Source: Deltaproteobacteria bacterium (GTDB taxonomy: Bacteria > Desulfobacterota > Binatia > Binatales > Binataceae). From it: a DNA stretch of 48,689 nucleotides. Every line of letters starts with the position of its first letter. Positions within the stretch are counted from its first letter, which is position 1. The translations under genes and the position numbers were made by a program. The notes beneath the pieces were generated by a model. It had not been told where the DNA came from and ran no database searches. It saw only the letters and a list, made by a program, of their open reading frames with translations. The DNA lies in NCBI GenBank assembly GCA_021827495.1, contig JAKAVN010000002.1:32861-81549 (forward strand). Direction: 5' to 3'. This document shows, piece by piece, positions 1 through 8,339 of this stretch.

Positions 1-735
1 GCCACGCTCTCGCGCCGCGAGCTGCGCGCGCTGCGGCGCCAGATGCAGCTCGTCTTCCAGGACCCCTACGCTTCGCTTAACCCGCGCATGCGGGTGCGCG
101 CGATCGTCGGCGAGGGAATCGAGATTCACAAGCTCGCGCGCGGCAGGGAGAAGGAGGAGCGGATCGTCAGCCTGCTCGAGATGGTGGGGATGGACGCCGA
201 TGCGCTCGAGCGCTACCCGCACGAGTTTTCCGGCGGCCAGCGCCAGCGTATCGGAATCGCCCGCGCGCTGGCGGTGAGCCCGCGCTTCCTGGTGCTCGAC
301 GAGCCGGTCTCCGCGCTCGATGTCTCGATCCAGGCGCAGATCATCAATCTGCTGCAGGACCTCCAGGAGCGGCTCCATCTTACCTACCTGTTCATCGCGC
401 ACGACCTCCGGGTGGTCGAGCACATCAGCCAGCGCACCGCGATCATGTACCTGGGCAAGATCGTGGAAGTGGCCGATCGCGAGCAGATCTACGCCAACCC
501 GCGCCATCCCTACACCCGTGCGCTGCTCTCGGCGATCCCGGCGCTCGCGGGCGCCGCGGCCGGTGAGCGGATCAAGCTGCCGGGCGAGATGCCGAGCCCG
601 CTCAACCCGCCGCCCGGTTGTAGCTTCCATCCGCGCTGCCCTTATGCGAAAGATATCTGCCGGACCGTCGAGCCGAAGCTCGAGACGGGCCGCGGCGGGC
701 ATGCGGTCGCCTGCCACGTTTTTCCCGCGCCGTAA
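1..735 (+). CDS. Oligopeptide/dipeptide ABC transporter ATP-binding protein (OppF/DppF type), 5' partial
   Basis: The frame is open from base 1, so the N-terminus, including the Walker A loop, lies outside the window. What remains is the C-terminal two thirds of a peptide-importer ATPase: the Q-loop [13 protein letters not shown], the signature [15 protein letters not shown], the Walker B stretch [13 protein letters not shown], and the H-loop histidine in IAHDL. The tail carries the oligopeptide-transporter C-terminal domain with its Cys-containing motif [12 protein letters not shown]. The family powers uptake of peptides or similar solutes across the inner membrane. The permease and binding-protein genes would be expected upstream, off the window. 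The substrate cannot be read from this subunit. The next gene, a bactofilin, starts 20 bases downstream but is functionally unrelated. Confidence 0.93.
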   Translation, partial: ATLSRRELRALRRQMQLVFQDPYASLNPRMRVRAIVGEGIEIHKLARGREKEERIVSLLEMVGMDADALERYPHEFSGGQRQRIGIARALAVSPRFLVLDEPVSALDVSIQAQIINLLQDLQERLHLTYLFIAHDLRVVEHISQRTAIMYLGKIVEVADREQIYANPRHPYTRALLSAIPALAGAAAGERIKLPGEMPSPLNPPPGCSFHPRCPYAKDICRTVEPKLETGRGGHAVACHVFPAP

Positions 736-755
736 GCGCGGATCGGTGCCGGCGC

Positions 756-1205
756 ATGGCCAAGTTGGGTATTTCGGATTCCGCTCAGGCTGGCGCCGAC
801 ACGCCGGAGTTTGCCACCGCGCAACCGACGAGCAACATTCCGCCGATGCCCGGCGCGGTTTGGGTTGAGGAACGCACGCGGGTCGCGGTCGGGCGCAACG
901 TCAACGTCTCGGGGCGCCTGGTGTTCCAGGAGCCGGTGCGAATCGAAGGCAGCTTTCGCGGCGAGGTCAGCTCCAGCGAACTGGTGGTGATCGCCGACCA
1001 CGGCACTATCGAAGGCCGCGTGCGCTCGCCGCGCCTGCTGGTGCTGGGCGAACTGCGCGGCGACGTCGTCGAGTCGCTGCTGGTCGTGCTCGGTCCGCGC
1101 GCGCGGGTTTTCGGACGTATCGAGGCCAAGAGCCTGCGCGTGTGCGAGGGGGCGGTGCTCGAGGGCGACGTGCGGGTGCCCGGCGGCGGCCCGGCGTCCC
1201 GCTAG
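756..1205 (+). CDS. Bactofilin (polymer-forming cytoskeletal protein)
   Basis: The 149-residue protein has a disordered Ala/Pro-rich N-terminus of about 35 residues. A bactofilin core follows: short hydrophobic strands repeated every 16-18 residues with a Gly at each turn (VGRNVNVSGRLVF, VRIEGSFRGEV, GTIEGRVRS, VLGELRGDV, ARVFGRIEAKSLRV, AVLEGDVRV). This is the right-handed beta-helix pattern of the family. Bactofilins polymerise without nucleotide under the inner membrane and organise cell-wall enzymes, cell shape, stalks or chromosome segregation. The length is normal for the family. No peptidase M23 gene, a common neighbour, is seen here. The start at ATG 756 leaves a 20-base gap after the ABC ATPase. 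The family call is secure; the cellular role is not. Confidence 0.88.
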   Translation: MAKLGISDSAQAGADTPEFATAQPTSNIPPMPGAVWVEERTRVAVGRNVNVSGRLVFQEPVRIEGSFRGEVSSSELVVIADHGTIEGRVRSPRLLVLGELRGDVVESLLVVLGPRARVFGRIEAKSLRVCEGAVLEGDVRVPGGGPASR

Positions 1206-1251
1206 CGCAGCGAGGGCCGGTTTGGCCCGCTGGTCAACGGCGTCGAGGGCC

Positions 1252-1371
1252 AACACCAAAGACGACCTTATCGACGAGAATCCCACTTGCGGCTCGAACA
1301 TCTGGGTGGGCAACACCTTCACCAATTCCATTCCGGGGCTCGACGCCGTCAGCCCCTTCTGTATCGACTGA
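1252..1371 (+). pseudogene. C-terminal relic of a right-handed parallel beta-helix repeat protein
   Basis: Reading forward from 1252 gives 39 in-frame codons to a TGA at 1369-1371. The peptide resembles the tail of secreted parallel beta-helix (NosD/pectate-lyase-like) proteins: NTKDDLIDENPTCG, then NIWVGNTFTNS, then a final Cys near the end (PFCID). Tails of such proteins typically read as Asn/Asp-rich turns, a Cys, W..N.F, and a terminal Cys. No start codon or coding-like sequence precedes it; upstream the frame runs into Ala/Arg-rich text beside the bactofilin stop. I read it as the 3' remnant of a deleted gene. The family assignment rests on a short stretch, so confidence is moderate. Confidence 0.42.
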
Positions 1372-1438
1372 GTAAAGCGGGGACCGCATCAAATCAGCGT
1401 GCCACGCGCCGAGCGGGCGCCGGAGCGAAGGGAATCCG

Positions 1439-1816
1439 ATGGCGGAAAGCGGGATCAATTCGCCGAGTGACTATTTGGCCGCCGAGCGGACCTTTCTCGC
1501 CTGGATCCGAACCGGCCTGGCATTGATGGGATTCGGCTTCGTGGTCGCGCGCTTCGGCCTTTTCCTGCGCGAGATCGCGCTGACCACTCATGCCCGCCCG
1601 CTCGAATCCACCGGCGCCTCTCTGTGGATCGGAACTGCGCTCTTGCTGCTCGGAGTAATCGTGAATATCGCCGCATCGATACACCACGTCCGCTTGGTCG
1701 CCCGGCTCAACCGCGGAGACGCGATCGGCGAGCCGTTCGCAGCCGCGATCTCCGTCGCACTAATCCTCGCGCTCCTTGGACTGGGGTTGGCCGCCTACCT
1801 GGTGCTGATGAAGTAG
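1439..1816 (+). CDS. YidH/DUF202 family small inner-membrane protein
   Basis: This 125-residue protein has the DUF202 hallmark in its N-terminal half: YLAAERTFLAWIRTGLALMG followed by FGFVVARFG. It has three predicted membrane helices (about residues 22-42, 60-82 and 100-122). E. coli YidH and YidG and the fungal Vtc1 subunit share this fold. No biochemical role is established for the bacterial single-domain members. A short amphipathic start (MAESGINSPSDYLAAERT) before the first helix is typical. The gene stands alone, with 230 bases upstream that hold only a gene relic and 137 bases downstream before the oxidoreductase. Confidence 0.88.
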   Translation: MAESGINSPSDYLAAERTFLAWIRTGLALMGFGFVVARFGLFLREIALTTHARPLESTGASLWIGTALLLLGVIVNIAASIHHVRLVARLNRGDAIGEPFAAAISVALILALLGLGLAAYLVLMK

Positions 1817-1953
1817 CGGGCGCGTGGGCAACCCGCGCCCAAGGCGTGGTCCGCGGCGCTTGATTCTCCGCCGGCGCACGGACTATTAACGCGGCGGCGC
1901 AAAATGGCGCCGTATGATATGAGAGAGCCAACCGGGGTTCAAAGGAGCGGACT

Positions 1954-2832
1954 ATGAAGATAGGGTTTTTCGCCGTCGGGATCGGCCATCTGGCGCGGCC
2001 CGACCTGATCAAGACCGTTGCCGTACATGCCGAGCGGTTGAACTTCAGCACCATATGGGCTCCCGAGCACGTGGTGCTGCTCGACCAGTACATTTCCAAG
2101 TATCCCTATTCGCAGGGCGGATTTGCGGTTCCGACCGCCACGGCGTTCACCGATCCGTTCGTCACGCTCGGCTACGCCGCGGCCTATACCGCGCGGCTCA
2201 AGCTGGTCACCGGGATTTGCCTGGTGCCGGAGCACAACCCGGTCGTGCTGGCCAAGGTTGTCGCGACGCTCGACCAGGTAAGCGGCGGGCGCTTTACGCT
2301 CGGCGTCGGCGTCGGTTGGCTGGAGGAGGAGTTCAACGCGGTCGGGGTGCCGTGGGAGCGGCGCGTACAGCGCACGCGCGAATATATCGAGGCGATGCGC
2401 TGTCTGTGGCGCGATGCGCACAGCACTTACAAGGGCGAGTTCATCAATTTCGAGAACGTTCGCAGCTATCCGAAGCCGGTCCGTGGCGAGGTGCCGATAT
2501 GGTTCGGCGGCGAGAGCGACACGGCGCTCAAGTGCGTCGCCGATTACAGCAACGGATGGTGCGGCTTCAATCTATCGGCCGGCGAGGCGGCGGCCAAGAT
2601 GAAGCGCCTCGACGTGCTGATCAAAGCGGCAGGGCGCAAGCGCTCGGAGATCCATATGGCGCTCTCGCCCTATGCCAAGCCGATTACGCGCGACGACCTC
2701 AAGCGCTATCGCGACGCCGGTGTCGACGAGCTGGCGCTGGTCGAGTTCAAGCCACCGGCCAGCGAGCGCGAGCTGATCGCCAAGATGGAACAGATGGCGC
2801 GCGAGTGGGTCGAGCCGGCCGCGAAAATCTAG
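1954..2832 (+). CDS. LLM-class flavin-dependent oxidoreductase (F420/FMN, TIGR03619-like)
   Basis: This 292-residue protein has the TIM-barrel luciferase-like layout: an N-terminal strand MKIGFFAVGIGHLARP, the segment FSTIWAPEHVVLL, LVTGICLVPEHNP, then the family motif FTLGVGVGWLEEEF and the downstream VPIWFGGES. These features fit the single-component F420- or FMN-dependent oxidoreductases that reduce or oxygenate small organic substrates. The two-residue EF and WL pattern after GVGVGW is diagnostic of the TIGR03619 group. A good ribosome site (AAGGAG) sits a few bases before ATG 1954. The cofactor and substrate cannot be told from sequence. The gene appears monocistronic. Confidence 0.87.
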   Translation: MKIGFFAVGIGHLARPDLIKTVAVHAERLNFSTIWAPEHVVLLDQYISKYPYSQGGFAVPTATAFTDPFVTLGYAAAYTARLKLVTGICLVPEHNPVVLAKVVATLDQVSGGRFTLGVGVGWLEEEFNAVGVPWERRVQRTREYIEAMRCLWRDAHSTYKGEFINFENVRSYPKPVRGEVPIWFGGESDTALKCVADYSNGWCGFNLSAGEAAAKMKRLDVLIKAAGRKRSEIHMALSPYAKPITRDDLKRYRDAGVDELALVEFKPPASERELIAKMEQMAREWVEPAAKI

Positions 2833-3361
2833 GCCGGCGCGAAACTTCGGCCGCGTGAACTGACGATACGGTCCGCGCCAAAGCCGGATCCGATCTCCGG
2901 GTCCGGGCCACTGTTGCCGGGCTCCGCGCGCGCGGACCGTTTAGGGCTTTGCATTCCGTATCTTTTCGCCCGCGGGCAACTCGAATTGCCTCGCATGGAA
3001 ATGCGCCCATATCATGAAACCATCCGTGCGCCTGCGTGTATGTAGCTGGATCACCGGTTGCATCGATGCGCTTGCTCGTTTGCGATGGCAAGTTGGAAAG
3101 CCAGCGAGGAGCCGCCCGCGCTTTTGACGGGAATGCTGGCCGCAAGCGCCCCCGAGTATCGCGGGCCGATGCGTGGCGCGGTGGTGGGCGTGAGCGCACA
3201 CGCGCTTAGCCGGGTGTTTTCTCGACCGGCATCCCCGCCCGCGTTTGCAATTTGACCCGACGGTTGCTGTAGACTGCGGACGGCCTCAGCCACGGCGCGC
3301 GGTGGCAATAGCGCGCCGAACCACGCGCCCGCCGGCGCATATCACGAAGGGGACGCTGGCC
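2833..3361. other. Intergenic region, 529 bases, no confident gene
   Basis: No complete gene is supported here. On the minus strand, about 2941-3030, a frame ends in a plausible protein tail (GFMIWAHFHARQFELPAGEK, with a stop at 2941). It has no upstream coding continuity and I do not recognise the family, so it may be a relic. The last 20 bases carry a purine-rich ribosome site (GAAGGGGA) for the next gene. No tRNA, terminator or repeat was found. Confidence 0.5.
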
Positions 3362-4525
3362 ATGTTGAAAAGCGAAAAGCGCATTCTCACGACCCATGTC
3401 GGGAGTTTGCCGCGCAATCCCAAACTGACCGACTTGCTGCTGAGGCAGGAGCGCGGCGAGGCGATCGACGAAAAGGTGCTCGATCTCGAGGCCGCAGCCG
3501 CGGTCGCGCACGTGGTCGAGCGCCAGCTTGCCGCGGGCGTCGACATCGGCAACGACGGCGAGCAGCCGCGGATCGGGTTTCAAACCTACGTGCCGCAGCG
3601 GATGAAGGGTTTCGGCGGCGAAAGCCAGCGCCCGACGCCGTGGGACATGCGCGAATTTCCACAATACGTGGAAATCATGCGGCGGCGCGGCATGCTCGGC
3701 GGCGCCAAGGTCTTCAATGCGCCGCAGGCCATCGGCCCGCTCAGTTACGACGATCTCAGCGGGGTGCGCAGAGAGTGCGACATGTTCGACCGCGCGGCCA
3801 CGGGCTCGTCGTCCCAGTTCGCCGAGCGCTTCATGACCGCGGCGGCGCCCGGCATCATCGCCACCACGATGCTCAACGGATACTTCGACTGCTACGAGCG
3901 CTACGTCTTTGCGGTCGCCGATGAGATTCGCAAGGAATACGAATACATTTACTCGCGCGGCTATGTGCTGCAACTCGACGCGCCCGATCTCGCGATGGAG
4001 CGCACGTTCCTGTTCCAGGACAAGTCGGTCGCCGAGTTCGTCAAGATCGTCGAGCTTCACATAGCCGCGATCAACCGCGCCGTCGCCAACATTCCGCCCG
4101 ACCGCGTGCGCCTGCACGTATGCTGGGGCAACTATGACGGCCCCCACATGCACGACGTTCCGGCCGAGGATATCCTCCCCGCCATTTACCAAGCCCGCGT
4201 CGGCGCGCTGGCGTTGGAAGGCGCCAATCCGCGCCATCAGCACGAGTACAAGGTGCTGGGCAAGCTGCGACCGCCCGATGGGATGATCATCATTCCCGGT
4301 GTCATCGATTCGACCTGCTGCTACGTCGAGCACCCGGAGGTCGTCGCCGACCGGATCTGCCGGGTGGCCGAAGCGATCGGCGATCGCACGCGCGTGATCG
4401 CCGGCGTCGACTGCGGCTTCGGCACATTCGCGGCCTGGGAGATGGTGCCCGAGGACATCGTATGGGCCAAGTTTGGCGCGCTGCGCGCGGGTGCGGACCT
4501 CGCCACCCGCCGCCTCTGGAGCTGA
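3362..4525 (+). CDS. MetE-like (cobalamin-independent methionine synthase II family) zinc methyltransferase
   Basis: This 387-residue protein matches only the catalytic C-terminal half of MetE. It opens with ILTTHVGSLPRNPKLTD, the substrate-loop signature of the UROD/MetE-like fold. The zinc ligands are visible as the HVCWGN motif near residue 251 and the Cys in GVDCGFGTF near residue 350. Stand-alone proteins of this size include archaeal MetE cores, epoxyalkane:CoM transferases and many uncharacterised thiol alkyltransferases, so the acceptor thiol is open. The first in-frame ATG at 3245 would add 39 unlikely residues; ATG 3362 is chosen because it has a ribosome site 8-12 bases upstream and begins with the conserved MLKSEKRILTTHVG. 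Confidence is high for the fold and low for the reaction. Confidence 0.85.
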   Translation: MLKSEKRILTTHVGSLPRNPKLTDLLLRQERGEAIDEKVLDLEAAAAVAHVVERQLAAGVDIGNDGEQPRIGFQTYVPQRMKGFGGESQRPTPWDMREFPQYVEIMRRRGMLGGAKVFNAPQAIGPLSYDDLSGVRRECDMFDRAATGSSSQFAERFMTAAAPGIIATTMLNGYFDCYERYVFAVADEIRKEYEYIYSRGYVLQLDAPDLAMERTFLFQDKSVAEFVKIVELHIAAINRAVANIPPDRVRLHVCWGNYDGPHMHDVPAEDILPAIYQARVGALALEGANPRHQHEYKVLGKLRPPDGMIIIPGVIDSTCCYVEHPEVVADRICRVAEAIGDRTRVIAGVDCGFGTFAAWEMVPEDIVWAKFGALRAGADLATRRLWS

Positions 4526-4642
4526 GGCGAGGTGCGCCGGTAGCACCCGGCGTGCGCTGAGCGCGGCAATCCCTGCTCGATTCCGCAGCCTCGCGATCGG
4601 CGCGCTGATGATGGCGGCGGGAGTGCCGGGCGCCGAGCTGGT

Positions 4643-5185
4643 TCAGTGCGGGAACAGATGGACCACGTGCGGCAGGAGCAGGTAGGTCAGGCCGCCGGCC
4701 AGCACCAGCAGGGCGGGATTGATGTGCCGCCACATCAGCAAGCCGAAGATTGAGGCGGCAATCAGCAGGCTGGTCAGATTGAAGATCGACAGCCGCGCGA
4801 TCGCGAAGGTGCCCGCGAGCATCAGGCCGATTGCCAGCGGCGCCATCCCGTGTTGAACCGCCGTCCGCCACGGCGATCCTTCGAAGCGCACCCACAGCCG
4901 ATTGGCGACCAGCGTGAGGATGCAATCGGGCAGAAAGAAGGCCAGCCCTACCACCAGGGCGCCCATTGCGCCCGCCATCTTGTGGCCGATCAGCAGCACC
5001 ATCAGCATGTTCGGCCCCGGCGCGACCTGGCCGAGGCTGTAGACGTCGCGGAACTGGCTGTTGGTGATCCAGTGAAATTGATCGACCGTCATGTGCTGCA
5101 TCTCAGGCAGCACCGCGGTGCCTCCGCCCACCGCGAGAATCGCGAGCAGCATGAACACCCAGGCCAGGTTTAGCAATTTCGCCAT
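4643..5185 (-). CDS. Chromate transporter family, half-protein (ChrA C-terminal-type partner)
   Basis: This 180-residue hydrophobic protein has about five membrane helices and the Chromate_transp signatures AVGGGTAVLPEMQH and YSLGQVAPGPNMLMV. Classical ChrA is a fusion of two such halves. Here the halves are separate genes, as in short-chain CHR pairs whose two subunits probably form an inverted-topology heterodimer. The family exports chromate in some members; in many bacteria the substrate is untested. It lies 24 bases downstream of the other half and is the last gene of a three-gene minus-strand operon. It converges on the MetE-like gene, with 117 bases between the stops. Confidence 0.88.
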   Translation of the reverse strand: MAKLLNLAWVFMLLAILAVGGGTAVLPEMQHMTVDQFHWITNSQFRDVYSLGQVAPGPNMLMVLLIGHKMAGAMGALVVGLAFFLPDCILTLVANRLWVRFEGSPWRTAVQHGMAPLAIGLMLAGTFAIARLSIFNLTSLLIAASIFGLLMWRHINPALLVLAGGLTYLLLPHVVHLFPH

Positions 5186-5209
5186 CGCTCGCGCGTATCC
5201 CTTCCCGGC

Positions 5210-5857
5210 TTAGTGCCGGAGGTGAATGTAGTGCCGATGGCGCAGGCGCTCGCGCAGATGGCGGGTGCGTTCCTCCAGCCGCGCGTGCTTGGCGCCCGGC
5301 CGGTAGAGCCATATCGCGGCCGATCCAATCACCACCAGCACGATGTAAAGCGGAACGCGCAGGAGACTCACCGCGGCGAAGGTCGCCGCGATGATCGCCA
5401 GGTCAAGCGGCTTGGTGAACTGCTTGTGGCCCAATTGCAGCGTCACCGTGCTCAGCAGTCCGACCGCCGCCGCCGCCACGCCGATCAGGAATGCCTTGAC
5501 CTGCGGATTGTGCGCTTGCTCCTGCCAGGCGGCGCCCAGCCCCATGATGACGACCGCTCCGGGAAGCACCAGGCCCAGCACCGCCGCGATCGCGCCGGGG
5601 ATGCCGCGCAGATTGTCGCCGATGATCACGCTCATGTTGACCGCGTTGAGCCCCGGCAAAGTCTGGCTAATCTCGAGCGCGTCGAGGAAACCCTCATCGT
5701 CGAGCCACTTGGTATCGCTGACCGTGTACTCGCGCAAATAGGCGACCACGCCGCCGCCGAAACTTATCGCCCCGGCCATCAGAAAGGTCCAGAAAATGAC
5801 CCCCAGCGAAACGCGCGCGCCCGCTTGCGCCTCGGCCACCGCGCTCGCGTCACTCAT
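5210..5857 (-). CDS. Chromate transporter family, half-protein (ChrA N-terminal-type partner)
   Basis: This 215-residue protein has the conserved first-helix motif FLMAGAISFGGGVVAYLREY and the family loop ISQTLPGLNAVNMSVIIGDN. About five or six membrane helices follow, then a basic, Arg/His-rich cytoplasmic tail of some 30 residues. It pairs with the 180-residue half immediately downstream. Its ATG lies inside the end of the upstream CYTH-like gene (8-base overlap), so translation of the two is probably coupled. Substrate specificity (chromate, sulfate or another anion) is not shown by the sequence. The basic tail (RTRHLRERLRHRHYIHLRH) is unusual and may be cytoplasmic. Confidence 0.88.
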   Translation of the reverse strand: MSDASAVAEAQAGARVSLGVIFWTFLMAGAISFGGGVVAYLREYTVSDTKWLDDEGFLDALEISQTLPGLNAVNMSVIIGDNLRGIPGAIAAVLGLVLPGAVVIMGLGAAWQEQAHNPQVKAFLIGVAAAAVGLLSTVTLQLGHKQFTKPLDLAIIAATFAAVSLLRVPLYIVLVVIGSAAIWLYRPGAKHARLEERTRHLRERLRHRHYIHLRH

Positions 5858-6737
5858 GATGATTGACCGGCTTACGCCCCATGCCGTAAACCAGTGCGGT
5901 CTTGGTGGTGCCGAGTGCGACCCAATCGCCGCACTCCACCTGGAGCGCCTTGAAGAATTCCTCCGACAGCTCGCGCGGCTTGCGATGCAGCGAGGCCAGT
6001 CCCTGGAACTTAAGCTGGTAGCCGAACTCGGCGATCATGTCGCGCCCGGTCGAGCGGTTGCGCCACACCGCCACCGACCCCTTGCACTGCGCCTTGCCGC
6101 CGAAGTCCATGTCGCCGAGATGGACCAGGGTTTCGTCCACCGTCACGTCGTTGACGACGCCCAGCGTGGCCTTGGGATTGGCGCTGCGCACCCGCTGCAG
6201 GCCGGGGAAGACCTGCGAGATGATCTCGAAGCGCTGGGTCAGAATGACGTTGGGGGTGTCGAGTTCGCAGCCATTGGCGTACAGCATCCGCATCCCGCCC
6301 AGTTTTTCCTTGAGCTGGAGGATCTCTTCCTTGAACTTGATGGTGTAGATGCACGGCAGCAGCGGACGCATGTCGATGCCCGCCGCCGCCGCCGCCTCGG
6401 GATGGCGGTAGCGGATGGTCAGCTCGAAGTTTGGCTCGGGGCGGCCCTTCTTGAAGAAGGTCCGTTTACGCAGGATGAAGCCGTCGGTGTAAAGCTTGGA
6501 GTGCGGCGTGTCATAGAAGACGACCTCGCGCACGTGCGGCTCGTGCTTTTCGGACTTTTCGAAATGGATTCCCAGCCCCTTGGCGGCATGATGGGCATGC
6601 TTGTAGAACTTGCGAAAGCCCTCCTCGTCGGCGAAGCGCTCCGGCTTGAGCAGCAGCTTGTACTCCCGGTAATGGATCTGCTCTTCCGCTCCCAACCCGC
6701 CCATTTCCGCCTTCGGACTTTCGGCTCCCTGGCTCAT
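5850..6737 (-). CDS. CYTH-like (triphosphate tunnel metalloenzyme fold) protein of unknown function
   Basis: This 295-residue soluble protein has no signal or membrane helix. The pattern REYKLLLKPE near the N-terminus, FYDTPHSKLYTDGFILRKR in the middle and NFELTIRYRHPE after it fits the first strands of a CYTH/VTC tunnel fold: an acidic-basic first strand, a YFDT-like motif, a basic LR.R strand, and an E.T.R strand. CYTH enzymes act on triphosphates (adenylate cyclase IV, thiamine triphosphatase, inorganic triphosphatase, polyphosphate polymerase). The canonical ExExK is only partly kept, so activity is uncertain. It is the first gene of a minus-strand operon and overlaps the chromate-transporter half by 8 bases. 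The length exceeds simple CYTH domains (about 180 residues) by roughly 100. Confidence 0.6.
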   Translation of the reverse strand: MSQGAESPKAEMGGLGAEEQIHYREYKLLLKPERFADEEGFRKFYKHAHHAAKGLGIHFEKSEKHEPHVREVVFYDTPHSKLYTDGFILRKRTFFKKGRPEPNFELTIRYRHPEAAAAAGIDMRPLLPCIYTIKFKEEILQLKEKLGGMRMLYANGCELDTPNVILTQRFEIISQVFPGLQRVRSANPKATLGVVNDVTVDETLVHLGDMDFGGKAQCKGSVAVWRNRSTGRDMIAEFGYQLKFQGLASLHRKPRELSEEFFKALQVECGDWVALGTTKTALVYGMGRKPVNHHE

Positions 6738-7086
6738 GGTTCGCGACTACTCCTCGATATTGTGGGGAACGCTGCCGAAACTCAGGCAACGACCCGCGGC
6801 CCGTCCACGTCTCCATCCGCTGGGCACGGCCCACCCACCATGACGAATCCGAGTATCAGTACGATTTGGCCCCGTCAATGTCCTGTCACGCGGCGGCGTG
6901 CGTCCGCCCGGCGCAGGCCAACGTGGCCGCTTGCCGGCCGCCCGGCGCCTGATGCGGCCGCCGCCTCGGCCGGGTCAATTTTGCGCTCCGCCGTGATATA
7001 GAGAGGCGGGGATGAGCGCGGCGTGGAGTCCGCACAGCGCGCCGTATTCGATGCCCCGTCAAGGCATCAACACCAGGGAGACAGTG
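6738..7086. other. Divergent intergenic region, 349 bases
   Basis: This spacer separates the minus-strand CYTH-like operon from the plus-strand CoA-transferase and must hold both promoters, but I see no clear -35/-10 pair. The CoA-transferase frame stays open back to an ATG at 7012, but the preferred start is 7087. No RNA gene or repeat was found. Confidence 0.5.
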
Positions 7087-8313
7087 ATGAGCACAGATGC
7101 GCCTTTGGGAGTACTCGACGGCTACAAGATCCTCGACTTCACCCAGTACGTCGCCGGGCCGACGGTCACCCTGATGATGGCCGAGATGGGCGCCGAGGTC
7201 ATCAAGGTCGAACTCGCGCCGAGCGGCGACAAGTCCCGCATCGCGCCGATGCAGGTCAACGGGCGCAGCGGCTACTACGTCCAGCACAACCGCGGCAAGA
7301 AGAGCCTCTGTGTCGATCCCAAGACTCCCGACGGCCTTGCGATCCTCAAGGCCCTGGTGGCCAAGGTCGACGTGGTGGTGGAAAATTTCGCCCCCGGGGT
7401 GATCGGGCGGATGGGCCTTGGCTGGGAGACGGTCAAAGCGATCAATCCGCGCGCCATCATGTGCTCAGTGTCGGCCTTCGGCCAGACCGGCCCGCTCGCC
7501 GGCCAGCCCGGCTTCGATACCCTGGGCGCCGCCTACGCTGGAATTACCAGCATGGGCGGCGAGCCCGACGGCCCGCCCTACGTGCCGATGGCCGCGATCG
7601 GCGACGTCAGCACCGGTGCGCATGCGATGGGCGCGATAGCCTGTGCGCTGCTCTATCGGGAGCGCAGCGGCCGCGGCCAACACCTCGATCTGTCGCTGCT
7701 GGATACTTATTTCCATTACCACGAGGCGAGCGTGCAGATACATAGTCTGAGCAAGGGCGCGTACAAGCCGACACGCACGGGCCTGCACAGCTTTTATCTC
7801 GCGCCGGTCGGAGTGTTCAAGGCGCAAAAAGGCCACATCGTGATCATGTGCCCGATGGACCATATCTTCGGCTTTTTGTGCGGCGCGATGGGCCGGCCGG
7901 AACTGGCGCGGGACCCGCGCTTCATCGACAACGAGTCGCGGGTGAAAAACTGCCGGGCGCTGGTGGATGAAATCGAGGGCTGGATCGCCTCGCTGCCCAG
8001 CGACGCGGCCGCGCTGGCGGCGATGCAGGAGCATCGGGTGCCATGCGCGCCGGTGCTCTCGGTGGAAGAGGCGATCAACCATCCGCATCTGCGCCAGCGC
8101 GGCACCATCCGCAAGGTACACGACCGGATGCTGGGCGAGTTCGAGCTGCCGGGTTTCGCGTTGCGCTTCTCCGACTTCCCCCGGCCGCTCGATCTGGAAG
8201 CGCCGTTTTTGGGCGAGCACAACGCCGAAGTGCTAGGCCGCTACCTCGGCTACACTGAGCAGCAGGTCGCGGAGCTGGAGCGCCGCGGCGTGATCCACAA
8301 CGAGCGGTCCTGA
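7087..8313 (+). CDS. CaiB/BaiF family (class III) CoA-transferase
   Basis: This 408-residue protein is typical of family III CoA-transferases, which move CoA between carboxylic acids through an aspartyl-anhydride intermediate. It starts with GVLDGYKILDFTQYVAGPT and continues with MAEMGAEVIKVE, the nucleotide-binding RGKKSLCVDPKTPDG, the NFAPGVIGRMGLGWE stretch, and the GQTGPLAGQPGFDT loop. The catalytic Asp is expected in the GFDTLGAAYAG region (residue about 147). ATG 7087 is chosen over ATG 7012 because an AGGGAG ribosome site lies 6-10 bases upstream and homologs start near this point. Substrates in the family range from carnitine to oxalate, succinate and aromatic acids, and nothing here narrows this. 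It is followed at once by a transposase relic. Confidence 0.9.
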   Translation: MSTDAPLGVLDGYKILDFTQYVAGPTVTLMMAEMGAEVIKVELAPSGDKSRIAPMQVNGRSGYYVQHNRGKKSLCVDPKTPDGLAILKALVAKVDVVVENFAPGVIGRMGLGWETVKAINPRAIMCSVSAFGQTGPLAGQPGFDTLGAAYAGITSMGGEPDGPPYVPMAAIGDVSTGAHAMGAIACALLYRERSGRGQHLDLSLLDTYFHYHEASVQIHSLSKGAYKPTRTGLHSFYLAPVGVFKAQKGHIVIMCPMDHIFGFLCGAMGRPELARDPRFIDNESRVKNCRALVDEIEGWIASLPSDAAALAAMQEHRVPCAPVLSVEEAINHPHLRQRGTIRKVHDRMLGEFELPGFALRFSDFPRPLDLEAPFLGEHNAEVLGRYLGYTEQQVAELERRGVIHNERS

Positions 8314-8339
8314 GTAGAGCCTGATCTCGCGCACGAACT

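Noticed and set aside
2941-3201. Minus-strand frame ending GFMIWAHFHARQFELPAGEK then IRNAKP
   Set aside because: Only the last 28 residues look protein-like; no family, start or ribosome site, so not called as a gene.
4535-4552. Six-base inverted repeat (CGCCGG/CCGGCG) after the MetE-like gene
   Set aside because: Short stem without a T tract; such repeats are expected by chance at this GC.
5213-5866. Long plus-strand frame opposite the chromate transporter
   Set aside because: It is His/Gln/Arg-rich shadow coding of the minus-strand gene, which shows clear family motifs.
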